Source of the DNA: Deltaproteobacteria bacterium
GTDB taxonomy: Bacteria > Desulfobacterota > Binatia > Binatales > Binataceae
NCBI GenBank assembly: GCA_021786815.1
Contig: JAJYMR010000110.1
Span: 1-17,606, forward strand
Reading direction: 5' to 3'
DNA length: 17,606 nt
Shown: positions 7,826 to 15,715 of the stretch, one piece after another
Position numbering within the stretch: the stretch's first letter is position 1
Layout: every line of letters begins with the position of its first letter
Position numbers and translations under genes: made by a program
Notes under the pieces: generated by a model
Told to the model about the DNA's origin: nothing
Seen by the model: the letters and a program-made list of their open reading frames with translations, nothing else
The model's database searches: none

Positions 7826-9049
7826 TTATCGCATGAGCTGATTGAGCTGGAATATCGGCATCAATACCGCGAGCATCATGAAGACGACCACGCCAGCCAT
7901 CATCAGCGTCATCAGCGGTTCGAGCACGGTGGTCACCTGCGCGAGCGAGGTCGAGACCTCGTGCTCGTAATTGTCGGCCACCCGGTCGAGCATCTGCTCC
8001 AGTTCCCCCGAGCGCTCGCCGACCTTTACCATCTCGACCAATAGCGGAGGGAAAAGACCGCTCTGGGCGAGCGTCTGTCCCATCCCGTGCCCCTCGCGGA
8101 TACTGTCGCGGCTCTGTTCGACGGCCTCGCGCAGAAGGCTGTTCGTGACCACGCCCTTCACAGCGTCGAGCGCGGGCAGCAATTGTACCCCGCTCGCAAG
8201 TAGGGTCGAGAGCGTGCGCGCAAAGCGGGCGCATATTATGCGGATGACCGTCGGGCCGAGGTAGGGTGAAGCGAGCACCGCCCGGTCGTACAGGTGCCTG
8301 CCCCTGCGAGTGCGCAGCGCCGTGGCCACGCCCGCGGCCAAAGCCGCGACCGCAAGAAGAACCTCGATCCAGTACGAGGTCAGGAAGTCCGAAAGACCGA
8401 TGAGAACGCGTGTGGCGAGCGGCAGCGCGGCGTGGCTCTGCTGGAAGATGAGCGCCACCTGGGGCACGACGTAGGTGACGAGGAAAAACATGATCGCCAT
8501 TCCCACGCACATCATTATTATCGGATAGGTCAGGGCGCCGCGCACCTTGGAAATGAACTCCGACTGGCGCTCACTGTACTCGGCAAGCCGGCCAAGAACC
8601 GGTTCGAGCGCGGCGGCGGTTTCTCCCGCCCGGACCATCCCGATGTAAAGCTCCGAGAAGACCTCGCGATGGGCCGAAAGGGCGTCGGCGAGCGAGGAAC
8701 CCTCGCGCACCCGCTCGCGCACCTGCGAGAGCATCTTCTTGACGCTGGCCTTGGCCGCCTGTTCGCTCAAAATGCCGAGCGCGTCAACCAACTGGACGCC
8801 GGCGCTGAGCAGGGCCGCGAGTTGGCGCGAGAAGAGCGCCAGCTCGGTCGAGGACATTTTGGCGCTCTCGAAACTGGCGAGCCATTCGCGCAGCGAGCCG
8901 GAGGCGGCTGCGGTCTCTTCGGTAATTTCGGTGGGGAAAATCCCGCTGGCGCGCAGCTTGCCGCGCGCGGTGCGTGCGCTGTCGGCGTCGACCACGCCCG
9001 CGACCGCGCGTCCCTCGGCTGACAGCCCGCGATAGGCGAAAACCGGCAT
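7826..9049 (-). CDS. gspF: type II secretion inner-membrane platform protein GspF
   Basis: GspF is the polytopic platform protein at the base of the pseudopilus and contacts GspE. The 407-residue product begins MPVFAYRGL, the classic first residues of GspF. Two copies of the T2SSF domain can be seen. One starts near LALFSRQLAALLSAGVQLVDAL (70-91) and the other near RFARTLSTLLASGVQLLPAL (275-294). Membrane segments lie at about 172-198, 222-245 and 375-398. The motif VRAGETAAALEPVL (139-152) and its repeat VKVGERSGELEQML (341-354) are the conserved E.G.L elements. The start at 9049 is fixed by homology. It is separated from gspE by a 188-base gap containing a degenerate palindromic repeat, unlike the tight junctions downstream. 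Confidence 0.95.
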   Translation of the reverse strand: MPVFAYRGLSAEGRAVAGVVDADSARTARGKLRASGIFPTEITEETAAASGSLREWLASFESAKMSSTELALFSRQLAALLSAGVQLVDALGILSEQAAKASVKKMLSQVRERVREGSSLADALSAHREVFSELYIGMVRAGETAAALEPVLGRLAEYSERQSEFISKVRGALTYPIIMMCVGMAIMFFLVTYVVPQVALIFQQSHAALPLATRVLIGLSDFLTSYWIEVLLAVAALAAGVATALRTRRGRHLYDRAVLASPYLGPTVIRIICARFARTLSTLLASGVQLLPALDAVKGVVTNSLLREAVEQSRDSIREGHGMGQTLAQSGLFPPLLVEMVKVGERSGELEQMLDRVADNYEHEVSTSLAQVTTVLEPLMTLMMAGVVVFMMLAVLMPIFQLNQLMR

Positions 9050-9117
9050 GGGTGAAACTTAACCCCGTCCCTGGTAAGGCGCCCCGCAAATAATCCGGCA
9101 AACGAAGAACTTGTTTC

Positions 9118-9182
9118 CCCTCTCCAAGCTTCTGCCATGGCAGAGGGTGACTGTGCAGGTGGCTGCGATGCGTGCGCGCGAC
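9118..9182. repeat. degenerate palindromic repeat, copy B, between gspE and gspF
   Basis: This copy contains, in order, CCCTCTCC (9118-9125), AGAGGGTGA (9142-9150), GGTGGCTGCG (9158-9167) and CGCGCGAC (9175-9182). The same four blocks occur in the same order in copy A at 14686-14766, with GGTGCCTGCG as the third block. The arms CCCTCT (9118-9123) and AGAGGG (9142-9147) can pair as a 6-bp stem. Compared with copy A it lacks about 15 internal bases, including a second small hairpin. It follows the 3' end of gspE in the same orientation in which copy A follows hisG. Confidence 0.6.
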
Positions 9183-9194
9183 CCAAGTCCTGAC

Positions 9195-9215
9195 CCCTTC
9201 CCCAAAAGGAAGAGG
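9195..9215. repeat. short hairpin after the gspE stop codon
   Basis: CTTCC at 9197-9201 pairs with GGAAG at 9208-9212 around a CCAAAA loop. Two further C:G pairs form if A9213 is bulged. It lies 23 bases past the gspE stop on the minus strand and could attenuate transcription or protect the gspE end of the mRNA. No T-run follows, so I do not call it a terminator. Confidence 0.3.
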
Positions 9216-9237
9216 AACCGTGAAAACGACGCTCCCA

Positions 9238-10933
<1,696 letters not shown>

Positions 10934-10950
<17 letters not shown>

Positions 10951-11092
10951 TATTCCCCCGCCAAACCACTCGGGCGCGCCACTCGCGACGACAGTACCAC
11001 AAAAACATCATACAGGCTGCAATTCCGCGTCCGTAGGCGCGAATCTGCTTCATTACACCTGATGTTTTGACAGCCATGCAAGCGGTTTCCAT
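10934..11092 (-). CDS. possible 52-aa small protein upstream of gspE
   Basis: A short open frame starts at an ATG (11092) with AAAGGA placed 6 bases upstream, a better ribosome-binding site than most genes in this window have. It begins METACMAVKT, contains a short hydrophobic patch (IAACMMFLWYC) flanked by many Arg and Lys residues, and ends 17 bases inside gspE. It could be a leader peptide coupled to gspE translation or may be non-coding. I recognise no family. The frame extends open to 11206, but the extra part overlaps the lipoprotein gene. Confidence 0.22.
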
Positions 11093-11106
11093 TACGGTTC
11101 CTTTAT

Positions 11107-11529
11107 TCAGTAATGATAAAGGTTTCCTGCGCCCGGAGCTCCGACTCCCGCCGAAAAACCCGCTCCCTGCTTGGCCGGCATCGCATGCACCGCCTTGCCC
11201 CACCACGCGAGCTTGCCGTTGATGAACTTGAGATCGAGGAAAGTGCCGGTGTCACCCGGCTTCGCGGCCGTGTAGAGCAGGGTCGCGGTCATGTCGTTGG
11301 TGTTGGGATGGACGGCGTAGCTCCAAAGCTCGACGTTCTCGGCGGGATAGGTCCGAATGTCGGGCTCGCCCCATTGCTTGTGAACTTCGAGTTCGGTCTC
11401 GCCCAGCTTGAGAGACTCGCTCATGCGATGGGCCCGGAAGCCGGAACCGGCCTGGTAAACGAGGCCGCATCCGCCCGTGGCGAGCGCGAGTGCGGCAATA
11501 GCGACAAATGTAAAGCGTGTGAAACTCAT
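11107..11529 (-). CDS. small BamE/SmpA-like lipoprotein
   Basis: The 140-residue product starts MSFTRFTFVAIAALALATGGC. It has a basic n-region, a hydrophobic core and a lipobox-like end (ATGGC), with Cys21 as the likely lipidated residue. The lipobox is imperfect because the -3 position is Thr. The mature part, KLGETELEVHKQWGEPD followed by ENVELWSY, resembles the helix-turn of BamE/SmpA-OmlA-type domains (LkxGxtxxeVxxxwGxPd). These are usually outer-membrane lipoproteins. The C-terminus is Gly-rich (AGFSAGVGAPGAG). The longer frame to 11697 is ignored because the signal peptide fixes the start at 11529. The gene lies upstream of gspE in the same direction, where gspC or gspD would be expected. 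A role in T2SS assembly is only a guess. Confidence 0.72.
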   Translation of the reverse strand: MSFTRFTFVAIAALALATGGCGLVYQAGSGFRAHRMSESLKLGETELEVHKQWGEPDIRTYPAENVELWSYAVHPNTNDMTATLLYTAAKPGDTGTFLDLKFINGKLAWWGKAVHAMPAKQGAGFSAGVGAPGAGNLYHY

Positions 11530-11532
11530 ACC

Positions 11533-11570
11533 CAGGATGCAATCCTGCGAAGTCCGCAGCGCGCTGTCAA
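11533..11570 (-). promoter_or_regulatory. candidate promoter of the lipoprotein gene with an overlapping inverted repeat
   Basis: On the minus strand a perfect TTGACA (11570 to 11565) is followed after 17 bases by CAGGAT (11547 to 11542), a weak -10. The CAGGAT is one arm of a 6-bp inverted repeat, CAGGAT and ATCCTG separated by 3 bases (11533-11547). An operator overlapping the -10 is therefore possible. The predicted start would fall only about 6 bases before the ATG at 11529. It could serve the lipoprotein alone or also read into gspE. Confidence 0.4.
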
Positions 11571-11671
11571 CGCGGGCGGTCCATCGCGAGCGCTCGGCGA
11601 CGGTCTGGACGGCGGGTTTCCGCCCGCTCTGTGCTATAGAGCTTGAATCGTACAGGACGGGGGAGGCCCTG

Positions 11672-11908
11672 ATGGCCCGAAAACTCCGGTTGGTCAAGGG
11701 CGGCGCGCAGAAGGGCGCGCTCGTCTATGGGATGCGATTGTTCGCTGAAACGCCGGTTGCCTCGGTCGAGGATGCTCATGTGACGCTTGCCGACGGCTCA
11801 TCCGGGCGAATCACGATGCATCTGATCGAGGGCAGCCGGGAACAAATTCGCCGCCAGTTGATGCGGAGTATCGACGCTTTTTTTGAACTGCTCGATGAGC
11901 AGCAATAG
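11672..11908 (+). CDS. 78-aa protein of unknown function
   Basis: I do not recognise this family. The ATG at 11672 has a strong GGGAGG sequence 5 bases upstream, so I prefer it to the longer frame that opens at 11477. The product starts with a basic segment (MARKLRLVKGG). It continues with a predicted beta region (VASVEDAHVTLADGSSGRITMHL) and ends in an amphipathic helix (REQIRRQLMRSIDAFFELLDEQQ). It has no signal peptide, membrane segment or cysteine. It is followed after 20 bases by the enoyl-CoA hydratase gene, so the two are probably co-transcribed. The good ribosome-binding site and high GC at third codon positions support it as a real gene. Confidence 0.72.
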   Translation: MARKLRLVKGGAQKGALVYGMRLFAETPVASVEDAHVTLADGSSGRITMHLIEGSREQIRRQLMRSIDAFFELLDEQQ

Positions 11909-11928
11909 TTTCGGAGGTTGCGCACACG

Positions 11929-12708
11929 ATGGAACTACATTTCGTCAAGTATGAGAAACGCGGCCATGTCGCCTACATCACGTTCAATCGGCCCGAAGTG
12001 ATGAATGCCCTTCATCCGCCGTGCCATCTGGAGATGGACCAGGTGTGGGATGACTTCGTCGCGGACAAGGCGATGTGGGTCGCGGTATTGACCGGCGCGG
12101 GCGACAAGGCTTTTTCCGCCGGCAACGACCTCAAGTGGACCGCCGCGCATCGCGGCGAAGAGCTGATGCGTTCCAAGGGCGGATTTGCCGGGATCACCGC
12201 CCGCCACGACATCTACAAACCGATAATCGCGGCCGTCAACGGCTTCGCGCTGGGCGGCGGATTCGAGATCGCACTCGCCTGCGACATCATTATTGCGGCC
12301 GAGCACGCACGCTTCGGTCTGCCCGAGCCGCGCGTCGGCCTGATGGCGGCGGCCGGCGGAGTGCATCGCCTGCCGCGCCAGCTTCCGCTCAAGATCGCGA
12401 TGGGGATGATGCTGACCGGCAAGCACATCACGGCACAGGACGCAGCCCGCTGGGGTATCGTCAACGAGGTCGTGGCGATGAAGGACCTGATGCCAACCGT
12501 CGAGCGCTGGGCGCAAGAAATAATGGAATGCTCGCCGGTTTCGATTCAGGGCACCAAGGAAGCTGCGATGATCGGGCTTGGGCGCCCGATCGACGAGGCG
12601 ATCGCGCGTCATTACGAGGGGCAATCGCGCGTCTTCCGCTCCAATGACGCGGTCGAAGGGCCGCTCGCGTTCGCGCAGAAGCGCAAACCCAACTGGTCAG
12701 GAGAATAG
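11929..12708 (+). CDS. enoyl-CoA hydratase/isomerase family protein
   Basis: This is a complete 259-residue crotonase-fold enzyme, likely a 2-enoyl-CoA hydratase or a related acyl-CoA enzyme in fatty-acid or aromatic degradation. The oxyanion-hole segments are FSAGNDLK (62-69) and ALGGGFE (107-113). Both glutamates used by classical enoyl-CoA hydratase are present 20 residues apart, Glu113 in GGGFE and Glu133 in LPEPRVGL. The C-terminal signature FRSNDAVEGPLAFAQKRKPNW is normal for the family. It starts at an ATG with GGAGG 11 bases upstream, 20 bases after the 78-residue gene. Exact substrate and any isomerase activity cannot be told from sequence. It could equally be a carnitinyl-CoA dehydratase-like member. 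Confidence 0.9.
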   Translation: MELHFVKYEKRGHVAYITFNRPEVMNALHPPCHLEMDQVWDDFVADKAMWVAVLTGAGDKAFSAGNDLKWTAAHRGEELMRSKGGFAGITARHDIYKPIIAAVNGFALGGGFEIALACDIIIAAEHARFGLPEPRVGLMAAAGGVHRLPRQLPLKIAMGMMLTGKHITAQDAARWGIVNEVVAMKDLMPTVERWAQEIMECSPVSIQGTKEAAMIGLGRPIDEAIARHYEGQSRVFRSNDAVEGPLAFAQKRKPNWSGE

Positions 12709-12711
12709 AAC

Positions 12712-12930
12712 TTGGTCGAGGAGCTCCGTCTCGCCCGGGAGTTGGTTCCAGCCGTGCTCACCCTGATGATGAGCACGGCGTGGCCTCCCAGCGAGACGGG
12801 CGCCTTCTGGGTGATGGTCGCGATATACGGAGTGGTTTCCGTCCTTTTCGACGACGAAACTCCGCGCGGCGTTCCGGGGATGGAGGAATTCAGGATGCTT
12901 CATCGTTCGCCGCCGGGCGAAGGCCGCTAG
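12712..12930 (+). CDS. possible 72-aa protein following the enoyl-CoA hydratase
   Basis: A TTG at 12712, three bases after the hydratase stop, has an AGGAGA sequence about 7-8 bases upstream. It opens a frame of 72 codons with high GC at third positions. The product has a mildly hydrophobic stretch (ETGAFWVMVAIYGVVSVLF) followed by an acidic, proline-containing tail. I recognise no family. Its stop overlaps the stop of the convergent dienelactone hydrolase gene by a few bases. Against it, the frame contains the long nested palindrome at 12726-12799, which may instead be a non-coding structure. Opposite-strand frames look less like coding. Confidence 0.45.
   Translation: MVEELRLARELVPAVLTLMMSTAWPPSETGAFWVMVAIYGVVSVLFDDETPRGVPGMEEFRMLHRSPPGEGR
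12726..12799. repeat. nested palindrome forming a 74-base hairpin
   Basis: Three sets of perfect arms are nested in register. CCGTCTCGC (12726-12734) pairs with GCGAGACGG (12791-12799). GGGAG (12737-12741) pairs with CTCCC (12785-12789). GCCGTGCTCA (12751-12760) pairs with TGAGCACGGC (12770-12779) around a 9-base loop. CCA (12748-12750) can also pair with TGG (12781-12783) with one bulged base. In total about 27 base pairs form. It lies between convergent genes, or within the start of the 72-codon frame. No T-run follows on either strand. Confidence 0.75.
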
Positions 12931-13679
12931 CTGCGGGCTTCCTCCGTTTGCGAGCCCGTCGCGCGTCCGAGATGGCGCGCGAAGAATGCCTCGATCCTTT
13001 TCCAACTGTCTTCCGCAGCTTCGGGATTGTAACCGACCTTGAGCGGACCCCATGCGCCGAGCGTCGCGAGCACGCCTTTATTGCGGTTCATGAAGCTGTG
13101 TCCGGCCTCGGGATAAATCTTCACGTCGTGTTCGACGCCGAGTTCGGTCAGCAGGCGCTCGAGCCTGTGTCCCTGGCCGGCGAACATCTTGTCGCGCTCG
13201 CCGTAGCCGGCGACGACCGGGCACACGCCGCGAAGTTCTTCTGATTTCCTAGGCACGTCGCCGTAAAACACCGCCGTCGCGCCGAGCGGAGCGCGCACCG
13301 CCCATAGAAGGGCGAATCCGCCGCCCATGCAGAAGCCGATCGCGCCGATTCGCGACGCGTCCACGCCCTGTTGCTTCTGCAGGAACGCGCGTGCGCCCTC
13401 CAGGTCGTCGAACGGCCGTCCCCGGCCGCTGCGCAGGGCCGCCATCGTGCGCGCGATACAGATAAGCCGCGGTCCCGGCGCGTCGAACAGGTCGGGCGCG
13501 AGCGCGGCGTAGCCAAGGTCGGCGATACGGCCGGCGATGCGCCGTATATCATCGTTCAGGCCGAAGATTTCATGGATGACGATCACGCCAGCGTGCGCGG
13601 CACCGTCGGCAGGAATCGCCATCGCTGCGCGCATCGGATGACCGTCGGCGGCGGGAAACGTGACGTCACGCGTATTCAT
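12927..13679 (-). CDS. dienelactone hydrolase family protein
   Basis: This 250-residue alpha/beta hydrolase has the cysteine nucleophile typical of dienelactone hydrolases. GFCMGG lies at 115-120 with Cys117. The acid is probably Asp163 in GERDKMF, and the base is His194 in GHSFMN. HEIFGLN near residue 36 contains the Glu (Glu37) that interacts with the cysteine in characterised members. Known members hydrolyse dienelactone in chlorocatechol breakdown, but many homologues have other, unassigned ester substrates. The ATG at 13679 is favoured because AGGAGGA lies 8 bases upstream. The ATG two codons earlier (13685) is too close to it. The open frame continues to 14249 through the next gene in another frame and is not coding. 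No signal peptide is seen. Confidence 0.9.
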   Translation of the reverse strand: MNTRDVTFPAADGHPMRAAMAIPADGAAHAGVIVIHEIFGLNDDIRRIAGRIADLGYAALAPDLFDAPGPRLICIARTMAALRSGRGRPFDDLEGARAFLQKQQGVDASRIGAIGFCMGGGFALLWAVRAPLGATAVFYGDVPRKSEELRGVCPVVAGYGERDKMFAGQGHRLERLLTELGVEHDVKIYPEAGHSFMNRNKGVLATLGAWGPLKVGYNPEAAEDSWKRIEAFFARHLGRATGSQTEEARS

Positions 13680-13707
13680 CCCCATTTCCTCCTGGTGAGG
13701 CGCGAAA

Positions 13708-13725
13708 TCGGCCCTCAGCGGCCGA
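13708..13725 (-). terminator. weak hairpin after the second crotonase gene
   Basis: On the minus strand TCGGCC and GGCCGA form a 6-bp stem with a 6-base loop. The stem starts 4 bases past the crotonase stop and is followed by TTTC. The T-run is too short for a confident intrinsic terminator. The next gene in the same direction starts 29 bases further on, so partial read-through is likely. Confidence 0.28.
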
Positions 13726-13729
13726 GAGT

Positions 13730-14599
13730 TTATTTCTTCGTCCGTCGTCTGGAACGCGGGCCAGAGCCGTAATCGCCGAACGGGTCGTCGCGTTCGCCCA
13801 CGGCCTGGCGAAATCCGACCTCGCCTGCGCGCGCGACGAAGTCCAATCCCTCCTGCGTATGGCGCGCGATACCGTCGAACAGGGAGCCGACCAGGCGCGA
13901 GGTCGAAAGCCCCATGTTCTCGGCGGTGTGATTGCACAAAAGCTTTATCATCTGGAGCTGATTTTCCGGCACGCGCGCCATCCGCTCGGCAAGCGCGGTT
14001 GCGTGCGATTTTAGTTCGTCCTCGGGCACCGTCTCCAGAATGAGGCCGATTCGCGCCGCTTCCTTTGCCGGAATTTCGTCGCCCGTCAGCAGATAGCGTT
14101 TCGCGCGCTCCAGTCCCATCCGATACACCCACATCGCGGTCGTCGGCGTTCCCCATACGCGCGCCGGCGGATAGCCGAACGACGCGTTTTCGGCGGCGAT
14201 TATCAGGTCGGCGCACAGCACCATGTCGGTCCCACCCCCGATACACCATCCATTCACCGCCGCGAGCGTCGGTTTACTCAGGTACCAGAGCTTCATGTAC
14301 ACGTTGACGTACTGCGAGATCATCCTGAGGTCGGCGATCGAGTCCCATGCGCGTTTGCGCTGATTCTCTCCGGCCTGCGCGCGGGTTGACCAGTCGAGCC
14401 CGTAACCTGCGCAAAACGCGGGACCCTCGGCGCGCAGAAGGACCACGCGGACGTCATGGTCGGCGTCGGCCGCGTCGAGCGCCTGGGAAAGTTCGTCGCG
14501 GAACTCGGGCGTGATCGTGTTGTATTGCTCGGGGCGCGCGAAAATTATCGACCGGACCCCGTTTTTCGTCTCGATACGAAGGGCGCGCTTTTCCGCCAT
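13730..14599 (-). CDS. crotonase-fold protein lacking the classical catalytic glutamates
   Basis: This 289-residue protein belongs to the crotonase superfamily. The fold is clear from the acyl-CoA site FCAGYGLDW (62-70), the helix start WCIGGGTDMVLCADLIIAAE (118-137) and the downstream TGDEIPAKEAARIGLI. The two active-site glutamates of enoyl-CoA hydratase are not kept. The first is Asp125 (GGGTD), and the position of the second, 20 residues on, is Pro145 (FGYPPARVWGTP). Simple hydratase activity is therefore doubtful, and an isomerase, hydrolase or other crotonase chemistry is possible. I recall related actinobacterial and environmental crotonases with this YPPARVWG pattern, but no defined function. 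The C-terminus is highly basic (RSRRRTKK). It is transcribed upstream of the dienelactone hydrolase. Confidence 0.85.
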   Translation of the reverse strand: MAEKRALRIETKNGVRSIIFARPEQYNTITPEFRDELSQALDAADADHDVRVVLLRAEGPAFCAGYGLDWSTRAQAGENQRKRAWDSIADLRMISQYVNVYMKLWYLSKPTLAAVNGWCIGGGTDMVLCADLIIAAENASFGYPPARVWGTPTTAMWVYRMGLERAKRYLLTGDEIPAKEAARIGLILETVPEDELKSHATALAERMARVPENQLQMIKLLCNHTAENMGLSTSRLVGSLFDGIARHTQEGLDFVARAGEVGFRQAVGERDDPFGDYGSGPRSRRRTKK

Positions 14600-14637
14600 C
14601 GTCGAATCCTCCGACGACGCGGTATAGCAGTATCGCG

Positions 14638-14659
14638 CGACCCGCGTAAGCGCGGGTCG
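14638..14659. repeat. perfect 9-bp hairpin upstream of the second crotonase gene
   Basis: CGACCCGCG (14638-14646) and CGCGGGTCG (14651-14659) form a perfect 9-bp, almost all-GC stem around the tetraloop TAAG. It lies 39 bases before the ATG at 14599. Neither strand continues with a T-run, so it is not a standard intrinsic terminator. It could block read-through from hisG, be a REP-like element, or be a binding site. Confidence 0.6.
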
Positions 14660-14685
14660 TCGCCATCGCTTCCGTGGAGCAGAAT

Positions 14686-14766
14686 CCCTCTCCCATTTTT
14701 TGACATGGGAGAGGGCGAGCCGCGTAGCGGCGAGGGTGAGGGTGCCTGCGCCGCCTTCCGCGCGAC
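14686..14766. repeat. palindromic intergenic repeat, copy A, after hisG
   Basis: CCCTCTCCCA (14686-14695) pairs with TGGGAGAGGG (14706-14715) as a perfect 10-bp stem with a 10-base loop. A smaller hairpin follows, GCCGC and GCGGC around GTA (14719-14731). The downstream blocks GGTGCCTGCG and CGCGCGAC end 5 bases before the hisG stop codon. The same block order is found in the shorter copy B at 9118-9182. Palindromes of this CCCTCTCCC/GGGAGAGGG type are widespread in high-GC proteobacterial genomes. That statement comes from memory and was not searched. Confidence 0.7.
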
Positions 14767-14770
14767 CGCG

Positions 14771-15673
14771 CTAGATGATCTTGTTTAGCGGGTACTCGAC
14801 AATCCCGACCGCGCCCGCTTCGAGCAGTTTGGGGAAAAGCTCGCGCACCGTATGCTCGGCGATCACGGTCTCGACCGCGACCCAATCTTCGCCCTTCAGG
14901 GCGGGCGACGGATAGAGCTGCGAGATGGTGGGCGCGCTTATGGCAGGCAGCAGGGCGATTACTTTCTCAAGATTGCGCCGCGCGACGTTGAGCTTGAGGC
15001 CGACGCGATTCTCCGCATCCAGCGCCGCCCTCATCAGGACGCCGATCTGCCGCACCTTGGCCTGCTTCCAGTTGTCCCGCCAGGCGTCCTTGTTGGCGAC
15101 CAGGACGGGAGTCGAGGTGAGCAGCTCTTCGACGATCCTGAGCTTGTTGGCGCGAATCGACGAGCCGGTTTCCGTGACTTCCACGATTGCGTCGACCAGG
15201 CCGTCTGCCGCCTTGGCCTCGGTCGCGCCCCATGAAAACTCAACGTCAACGTCGATCCCGCGCTGTGCGAAGACTCGGCGCGTGAACGAGACCATCTCGG
15301 TCGCTACGCGCTTGCCGGCAAGATCTTCGAGCTTTCTGACCGGAGAACTGTCGGGTACGACGAGCACCCATCGCGTGGGCCTGAGCGAGACCTTGGCGTA
15401 GATGAAGCTCTCGACCTGCACCAGTTCGACGTCGTTTTCGACGATCCAGTCGGCACCTGTTATCCCCGCGTCGAGCGAGCCGTCGGCCAGGTAACGCGGC
15501 ATCTCCTGCGGCCTCATCAGGCGCAGTTCCAGCTCGGGATCGTCAACGGTCGGAATGTAGGAACGGCCGTCAACCGAAATGCGCCATCCCGACTTGCGCA
15601 TCATCTCGACGGTCTGTTGCTCGAGACTCCCCTTGGGAATCCCGAACCTTAAGGTTCTCTCCGCGGTTGCCAT
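14771..15673 (-). CDS. hisG: ATP phosphoribosyltransferase HisG, long form
   Basis: HisG catalyses the first step of histidine synthesis, joining ATP and PRPP to give N1-(5-phosphoribosyl)-ATP. The 300-residue product is the long, self-regulated form. Its N-terminus carries GIPKGSLEQQT, and LDAGITGADWI (about 67-77) is the conserved periplasmic-binding-like segment. VTETGSSIRANKLRIVEEL contains the PRPP-binding TGS loop. The last 75 residues (NVARRNLEKVIALLPAISAPTISQL onward) form the ACT-like HisG_C domain that binds histidine for feedback inhibition. Because this domain is present, no HisZ partner is needed. The ATG at 15673 directly precedes ATAERTLRFGIPKG. hisI lies upstream in the same direction, 42 bases away. 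Confidence 0.95.
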   Translation of the reverse strand: MATAERTLRFGIPKGSLEQQTVEMMRKSGWRISVDGRSYIPTVDDPELELRLMRPQEMPRYLADGSLDAGITGADWIVENDVELVQVESFIYAKVSLRPTRWVLVVPDSSPVRKLEDLAGKRVATEMVSFTRRVFAQRGIDVDVEFSWGATEAKAADGLVDAIVEVTETGSSIRANKLRIVEELLTSTPVLVANKDAWRDNWKQAKVRQIGVLMRAALDAENRVGLKLNVARRNLEKVIALLPAISAPTISQLYPSPALKGEDWVAVETVIAEHTVRELFPKLLEAGAVGIVEYPLNKII

Positions 15674-15715
15674 GAATTTTGCGTTAAATCCGATTAACCG
15701 GCCGGCGAGCAGCCC

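Noticed and set aside
7803..8510. Long N-terminal extension of the gspG frame
   Set aside because: It runs through gspF in a different frame. The prepilin leader and ribosome-binding site fix the gspG start at 7802.
11611..11624. GGCGG and CCGCC arms between the lipoprotein and the 78-residue gene
   Set aside because: A 5-bp GC stem is common by chance in this composition and has no clear link to a promoter.
12697..13053. 118-codon minus-strand frame across the nested palindrome and the end of the dienelactone hydrolase gene
   Set aside because: It overlaps the dienelactone hydrolase in another frame and reads as a basic, low-quality sequence with no start signal.
13680..14249. N-terminal extension of the dienelactone hydrolase frame
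   Set aside because: It overlaps the crotonase gene in another frame. The ATG at 13679 has a well-placed AGGAGGA and matches the family N-terminus.
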